A stretch of 17,199 nt of DNA, taken from Acidimicrobiaceae bacterium (GTDB lineage Bacteria; Actinomycetota; Acidimicrobiia; Acidimicrobiales; RAAP-2). A model generated the notes under the pieces. That model saw only the letters and a program-made list of their open reading frames with translations. It was not told the DNA's origin and searched no databases. Positions 1 to 7,253 of the stretch are shown piece by piece (within the stretch, counting starts at the first letter, position 1; every line of letters starts with the position of its first letter). Both the position numbers and the translations under genes were made by a program. The stretch is from assembly GCA_030838245.1 (NCBI GenBank), contig JAUTXB010000057.1, forward strand, positions 1 through 17,199, written 5' to 3'.

Positions 1-114
1 GACCAGGACGTCGTTGGGAGCTCCCTCGGGCGGCTCGGGCACCGGCGGCCACCACGGCTCCGAATCGCGCCAGTCATTACCGATCCGGCCGCCAAAGTCA
101 GCATCGCCAGGCAT
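1..114 (-). CDS. Arylsulfatase, N-terminal fragment (runs off left edge)
   Basis: The minus strand opens with ATG at 114-112 and stays open for 38 codons to the window edge. A strong ribosome binding site (AAGGAG, complement of 121-126) sits 6 bases before the ATG. The N-terminus contains GRIGNDWRDSEPWWPP and then PPEGAPNDVLV. This matches the opening of large bacterial arylsulfatases, where the GAPN-(V)-LV segment leads into the first metal-binding aspartates (usually LDDVG). The metal-binding and formylglycine-forming C-x-[PA]-x-R motifs lie outside the window, so activity cannot be judged. No signal peptide is seen at the start. The family hydrolyses sulfate esters, releasing an alcohol or phenol. 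It is divergent from the acyl-CoA synthetase, with 124 bases between the start codons, so shared control is possible. The call rests on recognising the N-terminal pattern only. Confidence 0.72.
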   Translation of the reverse strand, partial: MPGDADFGGRIGNDWRDSEPWWPPVPEPPEGAPNDVLV

Positions 115-238
115 GGATGACTCCTTGGATCGGGGGGAGATGTCTTCTACGGCCAGAAGGTTCATGATGTAGGGCCGGAGATGACGGTACCGCGGCGTTG
201 ACACCCACGCCGGGTGCGCTGACGAAAGGTGGACACCC
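115..238. promoter_or_regulatory. Divergent intergenic region, arylsulfatase / acyl-CoA synthetase
   Basis: This 124-base spacer separates two head-to-head genes and must hold both promoters. It contains a perfect 5+5 inverted repeat, CACCC-N5-GGGTG, at 202-216. A TTGACA hexamer lies at 198-203, but no acceptable -10 follows at 16-18 bases. The octamer GACACCCA occurs at 200-207 and again at 232-239. The synthetase ribosome binding site (AAAGGTGG, 225-232) is clear. The inverted repeat is a possible operator, but nothing ties it to a particular regulator. Confidence 0.35.
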
Positions 239-1852
239 ATGAGCGGTACGACGCCAAGCCAGACCGGCGTGCAGGTCGCGCAGCTGGCCGCCATGGCACG
301 GCTCTACCCGGATGAGATCGGCTATCGCGTCGTCGACGGCGGGCACCTCACCTTCAGTGCCTGGGATACGCAGTCCAACCGCCTTGCTCGAGGTTTGGTC
401 GGGGCCGGGGTGCACCATGGCGACCCCGTCGCTATCCGCCTGAGCGCGGTCAACGCTCTTCGCTGGGTCGTCGCTTATGCCGCTATCCACAAGGCCGGAG
501 CGGTGGCCGTGCCCCTCGACCCCCGCTTGGCACCCACCGAGGTGGCCCACATGCTGGCCCATGCCGGTGTGGTGGCCATCGTCGCCGACGACGAACGGGT
601 AGCCAGCGCGCTGTCCAGTGCGGCGGAGGACCCCAACGGACTGGCCGGGCTGTCCGTCGTCGTCGATGCATCGATAGGCGAGGGGGCCGACGATTCGCCG
701 CTCCGGCCCGAAGACGGGACGGGAGGGTCGCCTCTCCGGATCCCCTGGGACACGATGCTCGACGACGACGACGACTCGGAGTACCAGGTTCCCGTAGACG
801 AGGACGACCTCTCCGAGATCCTGTTCACGTCGGGGACCACGGGACATCCCAAGGGCGTGGCCGTGCGTCACGCCAATGCGTCGTCGGTCCCCAACTCCAC
901 GCCGTCGTGGAGCGGGGACCTGTGGCTACACGCCAGCCCACTGGCCACCTTCGCCGGTGTGACCTTCGTCTACACGCCGATGAAGCTCGGGTTGACCAGC
1001 GTCTATCAACCTCAGTTCGACGCGGGGCGGTGGCTCGAGTTCGTCGCATCCGATCGACCGATGGCCGTGTTCTTGGTCCCGGCCATGGTCCAGCTCCTCT
1101 TGGGCCACCCTCGCTTCGAACAGGCAGACCTTTCCTCGATCCAGATGTGTTCGGTCGGCAGTGCGCCCCTGGCGCCGGAGGCCATCGACCGGCTGCAGGA
1201 GCGGATGCCCGATGCAACCGTCTCCAACAACTACGGCATGACCGAAGCCGGGTCGGTCTATTGCCTCATGCCCAAGGGCGAGGCCGTCCGCCGTCCGGGG
1301 TCGGTGGGCAAGCCCCTTCCGCCCGCCGAGGTCCTTTGCGTCGACGACAACGGCGTGGCCGTCCCGCCGGGGGAGTACGGCGAGGTGCGATTACGGATCC
1401 CGGGTCGCCCACGCGAGTACTTCGACGACCCGGAGGCCACGGCGAACGCCTGGGTCGACGGCTGGCTCCGAACCGGTGACATCGGTCGGCTCGACGAGGA
1501 CGGCTATCTCTACATCGGAGGCCGGGCCAAGGACGTGATCATCCGGGGTGGCAGCAACATCTACGCAGTCGACGTGGAGCATGTCATCTTGTCGCACCCG
1601 GCTGTGGCCGAGGTCGCCGTCGTCGGCATACCTCACGAGGTCCTGGGCGAGGACGTGGCCGCCGTGGTGGCGTTGCGCCCCGGACGAGAGGTTGACGGCG
1701 AGGCGCTCCGGGAGCACTGCCTGGCTTCGTTGGCCGGCTACAAGGTGCCGAGACGGTGGGAGTTCGTCGACCAGTTGCCTCGTAACCCTGCCGGCAAGGT
1801 GTTGAAGCACGAGGTACGGGGTCGCTTCGTGAGCGCGGCCGACTCCCGGTAG
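239..1852 (+). CDS. Acyl-CoA synthetase / AMP-dependent CoA ligase (ANL superfamily)
   Basis: This 537-residue protein has a full set of ANL motifs. The phosphate-binding loop TSGTTGHPKG is at 197-206, the A5 motif NNYGMTEAG at 330-338, RTGD at 411-414 (Asp414 for ribose), and the hinge region GGRAKD at 427-432. The C-terminal catalytic lysine is Lys520 in PRNPAGK. Length is normal for medium/long-chain or aryl acid:CoA ligases. Such enzymes make an acyl-adenylate from ATP and a carboxylate, then transfer the acyl group to CoA in the cytoplasm. The ATG at 239 is chosen because AAAGGTGG lies 6 bases upstream. An acidic run (DDDDDSE, 175-181) just before the phosphate loop is unusual but probably a surface insert. 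Position upstream of an importer and beta-oxidation genes suggests it activates the imported acid. Chain length and substrate cannot be read from the motifs. Confidence 0.93.
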   Translation: MSGTTPSQTGVQVAQLAAMARLYPDEIGYRVVDGGHLTFSAWDTQSNRLARGLVGAGVHHGDPVAIRLSAVNALRWVVAYAAIHKAGAVAVPLDPRLAPTEVAHMLAHAGVVAIVADDERVASALSSAAEDPNGLAGLSVVVDASIGEGADDSPLRPEDGTGGSPLRIPWDTMLDDDDDSEYQVPVDEDDLSEILFTSGTTGHPKGVAVRHANASSVPNSTPSWSGDLWLHASPLATFAGVTFVYTPMKLGLTSVYQPQFDAGRWLEFVASDRPMAVFLVPAMVQLLLGHPRFEQADLSSIQMCSVGSAPLAPEAIDRLQERMPDATVSNNYGMTEAGSVYCLMPKGEAVRRPGSVGKPLPPAEVLCVDDNGVAVPPGEYGEVRLRIPGRPREYFDDPEATANAWVDGWLRTGDIGRLDEDGYLYIGGRAKDVIIRGGSNIYAVDVEHVILSHPAVAEVAVVGIPHEVLGEDVAAVVALRPGREVDGEALREHCLASLAGYKVPRRWEFVDQLPRNPAGKVLKHEVRGRFVSAADSR

Positions 1853-1887
1853 TCGCCCAGAAATCAGGCCGAATGTCGGACCAATCC

Positions 1888-1918
1888 TTGACCTCCACGA
1901 CCCTGACACGCGTATCAT
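1888..1918 (+). promoter_or_regulatory. Possible promoter for the ABC importer operon
   Basis: TTGACC (1888-1893) and TATCAT (1913-1918) resemble sigma70 -35 and -10 boxes, but the spacer is 19 bases, longer than the ideal 17. They lie in the 221-base gap after the synthetase stop, about 155 bases before the binding-protein start. That would give a long leader holding two hairpins. Moderate match only. Confidence 0.3.
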
Positions 1919-2002
1919 AGAACTCAGGCGGGAAAACAGGTATTGTGCATCTCCGACCCGCGAGGACCGCAGGTGGTGGCGTAGGGAGCCGCCGCCCGTT
2001 GG

Positions 2003-2049
2003 GCCCTCGGGGAGGGCAAGATGTACCGGCCGGGCACCCTCGGGTGCTC
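2003..2049 (+). promoter_or_regulatory. Two adjacent hairpins in the binding-protein leader
   Basis: GCCCTC-GGG-GAGGGC (2003-2017) is a perfect 6-base-pair stem. GCACC-CTCG-GGTGC (2034-2047) is a perfect 5-pair stem that can extend outward through a further pair and a wobble. They sit 25-70 bases before the ATG at 2074. No T-run follows either, so they are not classic intrinsic terminators. They could be a leader or attenuator structure, or partial termination of the upstream transcript. No known riboswitch class is recognised. Confidence 0.35.
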
Positions 2050-2073
2050 AGAGGTTGGGGGACTGGGGGGAAC

Positions 2074-3366
2074 ATGCGACACCAGACGAAACGGTTGTCC
2101 GGGACGATCATGGCGGTGACGGTGGCCACCGCCGTACTGGCCGGAGTTTCGGGCATCGGCTCGAGCGCGGCGGCGAGCACGAGCCCGGCAACGGGGAACA
2201 TCAGCGTGGGCGCCATCTCGTCGCTCACCGGTCCCATCGCCGCTGACTTCGACGCATTCGTGCCCGGGATGCAAGCCTACTTCGACATGGTCAACGCCAC
2301 CGGAGGGGTCAACGGGCACAAGCTGGTACTGGCGGCCAACCTGGACGACGGCGGCAACCCCAGCCAGTTCACCCAGCTGACCCACACCCTGCTCCAGCAG
2401 GATCACGTCTCCGCCGTGGCCATCTCGACCTACTTCTTCAACCCGAGCCTCTACTCCCAATCCGGCGTTCCCACCTACGGCTACAACGTGAGCAACAACT
2501 GGGTCGGTCCGAACAACCTGTTCGCCGCCGGTGGCTCCGTTCAGAACTACACGGCCGGGGTGGCCCCAATAGCGTGGATCATCAAGCAGACCAAATCGAA
2601 GTCGGTGGCCGTCATGAGCTACGGGTCGGCCATCACCTCTTCGTTTGGCGCCTGTAACGCGTTCGCCAACGGCCTGAAGGCCGCCGGCGTCACCGTCAGC
2701 TACACCGACCTCTCGGCCCAGCTCGGCGGGAACTACAGCTCCGCCGTCCAGAAGATGCAGCAGGCGGGAACCGACTTCGTGGTGAGCTGCATGCAGTCCT
2801 CTGACAACATCACGTTGGCCCGCGCCATCAAGCAGTACGGCCTCAACGTCCACCAGCTGTGGCTCAGCGGCTACGACCAGTCGGTCCTCAACCAGTACAG
2901 CTCGCTGATGCAGGGCGTCTACTTCAACGTGAATGGCAACGTCCCCTTCCAGGCGCCCAAGGCCTTCCCCGGCGTCTATCCGGGCATGCAGCAGTACCTC
3001 ACGGCCATGAAGAAGTACGAGCCGAAGTTCGAATTCAACGATCAGGCCCTGCAGGGCTGGCAATCGGCCGCCCTCCTGGCCGCCGGGGTCCAAAAGGCAG
3101 GGTCCAACCTGACACCGGGGAACATCGTCGCCCAGACCAACAAGATCACCAACTTCACCGCCGGGGGCATCTCGGCTGTGACCGACTGGACCAAGCTGCA
3201 CACCACCCAGACCTACCCGACCTGCAGCGCCTTCGTGAAAGTCACGGGATCCAAGTTCATACCGGTGGCCATCAAAGGCCACCAGGTCTTCGCCTGCTTC
3301 AATAAGAAGGTGAACAACAAGAACCCGATCCCGGTGACGCCACCGCCGGGAACCCCGGGAACGTGA
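2074..3366 (+). CDS. Branched-chain amino acid-type ABC transporter substrate-binding protein
   Basis: This is a 430-residue periplasmic-binding-protein type I (Leu/Ile/Val-binding, Peripla_BP_6-like) protein. It starts with a Sec-type signal peptide: basic MRHQTKR, a hydrophobic stretch about 10-29, and an Ala-rich cleavage region (SSAAAS). The mature protein begins with the family pattern ISVGAISSLTGP, followed by GGVNGHKL. An in-frame ATG at 1945 would add 43 Arg/Gly-rich residues before the signal peptide. ATG 2074, with a G-rich run (2065-2070) just upstream, is therefore preferred. No lipobox cysteine is present (LAGVSG where LAGC would be expected), so it is not an obvious lipoprotein. 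The C-terminus ends in a Pro-rich tail (PIPVTPPPGTPGT). It should deliver ligand to the permease encoded 101 bases downstream. Despite the family name, ligands range over amino acids, amides, urea, aromatic acids and others, and the ligand here is unknown. Confidence 0.9.
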   Translation: MRHQTKRLSGTIMAVTVATAVLAGVSGIGSSAAASTSPATGNISVGAISSLTGPIAADFDAFVPGMQAYFDMVNATGGVNGHKLVLAANLDDGGNPSQFTQLTHTLLQQDHVSAVAISTYFFNPSLYSQSGVPTYGYNVSNNWVGPNNLFAAGGSVQNYTAGVAPIAWIIKQTKSKSVAVMSYGSAITSSFGACNAFANGLKAAGVTVSYTDLSAQLGGNYSSAVQKMQQAGTDFVVSCMQSSDNITLARAIKQYGLNVHQLWLSGYDQSVLNQYSSLMQGVYFNVNGNVPFQAPKAFPGVYPGMQQYLTAMKKYEPKFEFNDQALQGWQSAALLAAGVQKAGSNLTPGNIVAQTNKITNFTAGGISAVTDWTKLHTTQTYPTCSAFVKVTGSKFIPVAIKGHQVFACFNKKVNNKNPIPVTPPPGTPGT

Positions 3367-3371
3367 ACACC

Positions 3372-3439
3372 GTCAGGGCAGAGCGGCACGCGGGGGGCGG
3401 CAGCGGGAACCTGGATCAGATACGTACTCCGGCCCTGAC
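3372..3439 (+). promoter_or_regulatory. 8-bp inverted repeat between binding protein and permease genes
   Basis: GTCAGGGC (3372-3379) and GCCCTGAC (3432-3439) are perfect complements separated by 52 bases, starting 5 bases after the binding-protein stop codon. In many importer operons, a structure at this point protects the binding-protein message so that it outnumbers the permease. The long loop makes the fold less certain. Confidence 0.35.
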
Positions 3440-3467
3440 CACGGGCACCAGCTAGGACCTGGGCCCC

Positions 3468-5531
3468 GTGTCGCACTTCATCGGCTATGCCATTCCCGGC
3501 ATCCCCTATGGGTGCACCTACGCCATTGTCGCCGTGGGCCTGGTGCTCACCTACCAGGCCACCGGTGTGTTCAACTTCGCCTTCGGGGCCCAGGCCTACA
3601 CCTCGGCGTTCGTCTACACCAAGTTGGTCCAGAACGAAGGACTCCCCATCTGGCTGGCTTTTCTCCTGTCGGTGGTGCTGCTGGCGCCACTGCTGGGGCT
3701 GATCTTCGACCGCTACCTCTTCCGCAAGATCCCCAACACCAACACCACGGCCAAGCTGGTGACCGGCATCGCACTGTTCGTCGGCATTCCCGCCCTCTTG
3801 CCGGTGCTGTTCGGCAGCGCCAACCAGTACAACTCGCCAAGCATCCTGTTCAATCCCAACACGGTGTACTTCCGGGTGGCCAACACGCCGATCAACGGGA
3901 TCTACCTCAGCTCGGTGGTGGTCACCGCCATCGTGCTGGTCGCCTTGATCATCCTCATGCGCTTCACCAACCTGGGGCTGCAGATGCGCGGCGCGGTGGA
4001 GAGCCGGCGGCTGGTTCAACTGGACGGGGTGAACTCGGGGCGGGTGATCGCCATTGCCTGGGCCGTCTCCAGCTTCATGGCCGGACTGGCCGGAGTGCTC
4101 CTGGCCCCCATCTACGGTCAGCTCCAGTCGCAGGACTACGCCACCTTGCTGGTGGCCGCATTCGCCGCCGCGGCGTGGGCCACGCTGCGATCGATGCCCA
4201 TCGCTGTCCTGGTCGGCATCCTCATGGGCGTCGCCGACACCGTGCTCCAGGGCTACCTGCCGGCCTCGAGCCCCTGGTCCGCCGCCGTCCTTCCCTCGCT
4301 GCCCTTCATCGTGCTGGTGGCCGCCCTGTTGATCGTGCGGGGCATGCGCCAACTGCACGACGACGAGGATCCCATGGCCTCGATCGACCCTCCACCGCCA
4401 CCGACCATCGCCGCCACGAGGGCCCCCCAACTGGGCCGGGTGATCAGGATCCTGTGGTACGTGCTCCTGGCCGGTTTCATCGTGTCGATGCTGTCGTGGA
4501 TCCCGCAGTCCTGGGAGAGCGTCTTCAACGCCGGCTTGGCCTTTTCCACCATCTTCTTGTCCATCACCCTGATCACCGGCATGGGCGGCCAGCTTTCCTT
4601 GGCCCAGGCCACCCTGGCCGGGGTGGGGGCGTTCACTGCCGCCCAACTGGCCAACCACATCGGCCTCAACTACCTGGTCGGCGCGGTGGTTGGCGCGGCC
4701 GCGGCGGCCGTGGTGGCGGTGGTGCTGGCCCTGGCCTCACTGCGGCTGCGGGGGCTGGGATTGGCCCTCATGACCGTGGCCGCTGCCCTGTTCTTCGACA
4801 ACTCGGTGTTCACCCAGATCAACCAGGCCAACGGCCATGCCCTCACCGTGCAGGCCAAGTGGGTGGGTCTGGGCATTCTCAATGCCGACGGCCATGCCCT
4901 CTTTGTCCTGTCAATGATCGTGCTGCTGATCTGCGTGATCGGCGTCACCCTGGTGCGCAACGGTACGACGGGCCGCTACCTGACGGCCATGCGGGGCAGT
5001 GAGACGGCGGCTGCAGGCATCGGGATCAACCTGACCTGGCAGCGGATCCTGATCTTCGCCATCTCGGGGGTGGTGGCCGGCATCGGCGGCACCATCCTCA
5101 CCATCCAACAACAGTCGGTCAACGCCGAGCAGTTCAACTACCAGCTGTCGCTGGCCTTCGTGGTCATCGTGGTCACCACCGGCGTGAGCTCCATCGAGGG
5201 TGCCATCCAGGCCGGGATGGGCTATGTGATCATCCAGCAACTCCTGACCTACCTGCCCTCTCGCTACGGGGGCGGCGGTCTCACCTTCGTGCTCTTCGCC
5301 TTCGGGGCCCTCACCTACGCCGCCCATCCCGAGGGGATCCTCGAATTCCAGAAACGCCGATGGACGTTGCGCTTCGAACGGCTGATCTTCCACAACGGTT
5401 CCTCCCCCGATCCCCCTGAATCCCCGGGCAGGAACGGAGGGGCATCAGCGGGGGCGCGGCCCCTGGGCGCCCCGGCCATGGACGGAAGCTATGCCGGCCT
5501 GTCCGCGCCCGAGCAGGGAGTCGTACCGTGA
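3468..5531 (+). CDS. Fused LivH-LivM-type ABC transporter permease
   Basis: A single 687-residue membrane protein contains two complete HAAT permease domains. Residues about 1-290 are LivH-like: GIPYGCTYAIVAVGLVLTY, NFAFGAQAY, and the coupling segment MRGAVESRRLVQLDGVN. An acidic/Pro-rich linker (about 301-320, with PPPPP) follows. Residues about 325-630 are LivM-like: GMGGQLSLAQATLAGVGAF and the coupling segment AMRGSETAAAGIGIN. Each half has several hydrophobic helices. These two subunits are separate in E. coli; fusions occur in other bacteria. About 45 residues of Pro/Gly/Ala-rich tail follow the last helix. The start is GTG at 3468 (MSHFIGYAIPG), with AGGACC upstream. The stop overlaps the next start in GTGA, implying translational coupling. 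It forms the channel through which the bound ligand crosses the membrane. Confidence 0.92.
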   Translation: MSHFIGYAIPGIPYGCTYAIVAVGLVLTYQATGVFNFAFGAQAYTSAFVYTKLVQNEGLPIWLAFLLSVVLLAPLLGLIFDRYLFRKIPNTNTTAKLVTGIALFVGIPALLPVLFGSANQYNSPSILFNPNTVYFRVANTPINGIYLSSVVVTAIVLVALIILMRFTNLGLQMRGAVESRRLVQLDGVNSGRVIAIAWAVSSFMAGLAGVLLAPIYGQLQSQDYATLLVAAFAAAAWATLRSMPIAVLVGILMGVADTVLQGYLPASSPWSAAVLPSLPFIVLVAALLIVRGMRQLHDDEDPMASIDPPPPPTIAATRAPQLGRVIRILWYVLLAGFIVSMLSWIPQSWESVFNAGLAFSTIFLSITLITGMGGQLSLAQATLAGVGAFTAAQLANHIGLNYLVGAVVGAAAAAVVAVVLALASLRLRGLGLALMTVAAALFFDNSVFTQINQANGHALTVQAKWVGLGILNADGHALFVLSMIVLLICVIGVTLVRNGTTGRYLTAMRGSETAAAGIGINLTWQRILIFAISGVVAGIGGTILTIQQQSVNAEQFNYQLSLAFVVIVVTTGVSSIEGAIQAGMGYVIIQQLLTYLPSRYGGGGLTFVLFAFGALTYAAHPEGILEFQKRRWTLRFERLIFHNGSSPDPPESPGRNGGASAGARPLGAPAMDGSYAGLSAPEQGVVP

Positions 5532-6349
5532 AGCGGTCCCTGAGGTCCCGAAGGCAGGAAGCGGGGACACCCACCTTCGTACCCCTCGATGGTTCGCTGG
5601 TATCGGTGGCCGGGGTGACCAAGTCCTTCGGGGGCATCGCCGCCGTCCGCGACGTGAGCTTCACCATCGAGCGGGGGGAGAGCGTAGGCCTGGTCGGACC
5701 CAACGGGGCGGGCAAGACCACGCTGTTTAATTGCATCTGCGGACAACTCCGCCCCGACCACGGGACGATCGTCCTCGGCGGGACGGTGCTCGACGGGCTT
5801 CCCACCTACCAGCGGGCCCGGTTGGGGATCGGTCGCACGTACCAGCGGGTGGAGGTGTTCTCGGACATGACGGTGCGCGAGCACCTGGTGGTGGCCGAGC
5901 GGGCCCGGGGTGCGGAGGGAAGGCTATGGCGAGACCTATGCAACCGCAGCAGCCCCACCTCGTCCGAGCTGGCCCGGGTGAACGAGATTCTTGACCTGAT
6001 CGGCATCGCCGACCGGTCCGACATCCCGGCGTCCGCCCTAGGACTGGGCTCGTGCCGACTGGTGGAGTTGGCCCGGGCCCTGGTAGCCGATCCCACCCTG
6101 TTGCTGGCTGATGAGCCCTCGTCGGGTCTCGATGTCACCGAGACCCAGGAGCTGGCCCACGTCCTGCGGACCCTGCAGCGGGAACGGGGGATGACCGTCC
6201 TGCTGGTCGAACACGACCTGCAGATGGTGGCGGACGTGGTCGACCGCGCCATCGTGATGGACCTGGGGGAAGTCATCGCCCAGGGCACGTTCGACGAAGT
6301 CATGGACGATCCCGCCGTTCGCCACGCCTACCTTGGGATCAGCGGATGA
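5528..6349 (+). CDS. ABC transporter ATPase, LivG type
   Basis: This 273-residue ATP-binding protein powers the upstream permease. Walker A is GPNGAGKTT (57-65), the Q-loop Gln106 is in TYQRVEVF, Walker B is LLLADEP (191-197) with catalytic Glu196, the D-loop is SGLD, and the switch His229 is in VEHD. The signature that is normally LS-x-GQ reads LGLGSCR (171-177). Gly174 is kept, but the usual Ser and Gln are replaced by Gly and Ser. The next residues, LVELARAL, are family-typical. The GTG start overlaps the permease stop. The first 20 or so residues are a basic extension before the fold begins at LVSVAGVTKSF. Its own stop overlaps the next start (ATGA), so all three genes are likely translated together. 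Confidence 0.92.
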   Translation: MKRSLRSRRQEAGTPTFVPLDGSLVSVAGVTKSFGGIAAVRDVSFTIERGESVGLVGPNGAGKTTLFNCICGQLRPDHGTIVLGGTVLDGLPTYQRARLGIGRTYQRVEVFSDMTVREHLVVAERARGAEGRLWRDLCNRSSPTSSELARVNEILDLIGIADRSDIPASALGLGSCRLVELARALVADPTLLLADEPSSGLDVTETQELAHVLRTLQRERGMTVLLVEHDLQMVADVVDRAIVMDLGEVIAQGTFDEVMDDPAVRHAYLGISG

Positions 6350-7131
6350 TCGGCTCCAGTTCCTCCGCTGCCGCCATGGCCGGGGGCAACGGCACTGCCG
6401 GCGTCGAGACCCCAGCCCTGGAGGTCGACGGCGTCTGCGCGGGCTACGGGCCCTATCGGGCGCTCTTCGGCGTCAGTTTCACCGTCCCGGCCGGGAGCAT
6501 CACCGCCCTGCTCGGCTCCAACGGGGCCGGGAAGTCCACCGTGGCCCGGGTGGTGAGCGGGCTCGTTCCCACCACCGAGGGGGCCATCAGGCTGAACGGT
6601 CATGACATGACCGGTCAGCCCGCCTACAAGATCGCCCGAGCCGGTATGGCCCATGTCCCCGAGGGGCGGGGCATCTTCGGCAACCTGACCGTCGAGGAGA
6701 ACCTGGTCATGGCCTTCCGTCAACGGGCCGGGCGTCGGCAGGTCCCCGAGTCGCTGGAGCGCGCCTACCAGGCGTTCCCGGTGCTCGGCGAACGCCGCAA
6801 GCAGGCCGGAGGCACCCTGTCGGGCGGCCAGCAACGCCTCTTGTCCCTGGCCAAGGTGCTGGTCGTCCCGCCCCGCCTACTGGTGGCCGACGAGCTCTCG
6901 CTCGGCCTGGCCCCGGTGGTGATTGAGGCCGTCTACGACGGGCTACGGGAGATCAACCGGGCCGGAACCGCGCTCCTGGTCGTGGAGCAGCAGGTCGACC
7001 GGGCCCTCGACCTCGCCACTGACGCCGTCATCCTCGAACACGGGTCGGTGGCCTTCGCCGGCCATTGCCGCCAGGCCCTGGCGGCAATGGAGGAAGTGCT
7101 GGCCGGCCGAGGTACCCGACCACAGCCTTGA
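6346..7131 (+). CDS. ABC transporter ATPase, LivF type
   Basis: This 261-residue second ATPase would pair with the LivG-type subunit. Walker A is GSNGAGKST (57-65), followed by the LivF-specific VPEGRGIF segment (about 104-111, Glu where other families have the Q-loop Gln). The signature is a canonical LSGGQQ (158-163), and Walker B is LLVADEL (178-184) with Glu183. VVEQ (212-215) carries Gln in place of the switch His, as is normal for LivF. A Ser/Ala/Gly-rich 25-residue N-terminal extension precedes the fold. The intact signature here complements the degenerate one in its partner, so one ATP site of the heterodimer should be canonical and the other altered. Start ATG overlaps the previous stop by 4 bases. 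No further importer gene follows. Confidence 0.92.
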   Translation: MIGSSSSAAAMAGGNGTAGVETPALEVDGVCAGYGPYRALFGVSFTVPAGSITALLGSNGAGKSTVARVVSGLVPTTEGAIRLNGHDMTGQPAYKIARAGMAHVPEGRGIFGNLTVEENLVMAFRQRAGRRQVPESLERAYQAFPVLGERRKQAGGTLSGGQQRLLSLAKVLVVPPRLLVADELSLGLAPVVIEAVYDGLREINRAGTALLVVEQQVDRALDLATDAVILEHGSVAFAGHCRQALAAMEEVLAGRGTRPQP

Positions 7132-7190
7132 CCGATGCCGCCCATGGTCCGAACCCGAAGAACGGTGGCGTCGGCAGGAGCCCCCATGGT

Positions 7191-7244
7191 GCCCGCACAT
7201 CGGGCCAGAGCCACGTTGCCCGTACATCGGGCCAGAGCCACGTT
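7191..7244 (+). repeat. Two tandem 27-bp repeats, each with a 5+5 palindrome (candidate operator)
   Basis: Units at 7191-7217 and 7218-7244 are identical at 26 of 27 positions. Each begins with an inverted repeat of the form GCCCG-N5-CGGGC (7191-7205, spacer CACAT; 7218-7232, spacer TACAT). The array ends 9 bases before the TetR start codon and lies in the 122-base gap after the importer operon. TetR proteins bind short inverted repeats as dimers and often repress their own genes, so this is a good candidate operator pair for the adjacent regulator. The 27-base period would place the two sites roughly two and a half helical turns apart. Binding is inferred from position and symmetry only. Confidence 0.6.
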
Positions 7245-7253
7245 GGACAAGCA

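Noticed and set aside
198..226. TTGACA at 198-203 as the -35 of the CoA ligase promoter
   Set aside because: No acceptable -10 hexamer follows at 16-18 bases, and transcription would start almost at the ATG.
175..1900. Frameshift or pseudogene possibility in the CoA ligase
   Set aside because: All ANL motifs are in one uninterrupted frame at normal spacing; the acidic run near residue 175 is only an insert.
1924..3282. Minus-strand open frame of about 450 codons opposite the binding protein
   Set aside because: No familiar motif; the plus strand has a signal peptide and a binding-protein fold.
3213..4658. Minus-strand open frame of about 480 codons opposite the permease
   Set aside because: Composition (Gln/His/Gly/Asp repeats) is the mirror of hydrophobic permease codons; the permease is unambiguous.
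7065..7253. Upstream extension of the first TetR protein by 63 residues
   Set aside because: It would overlap the LivF gene, translate a tandem repeat that looks like an operator, and add low-complexity sequence foreign to TetR proteins.
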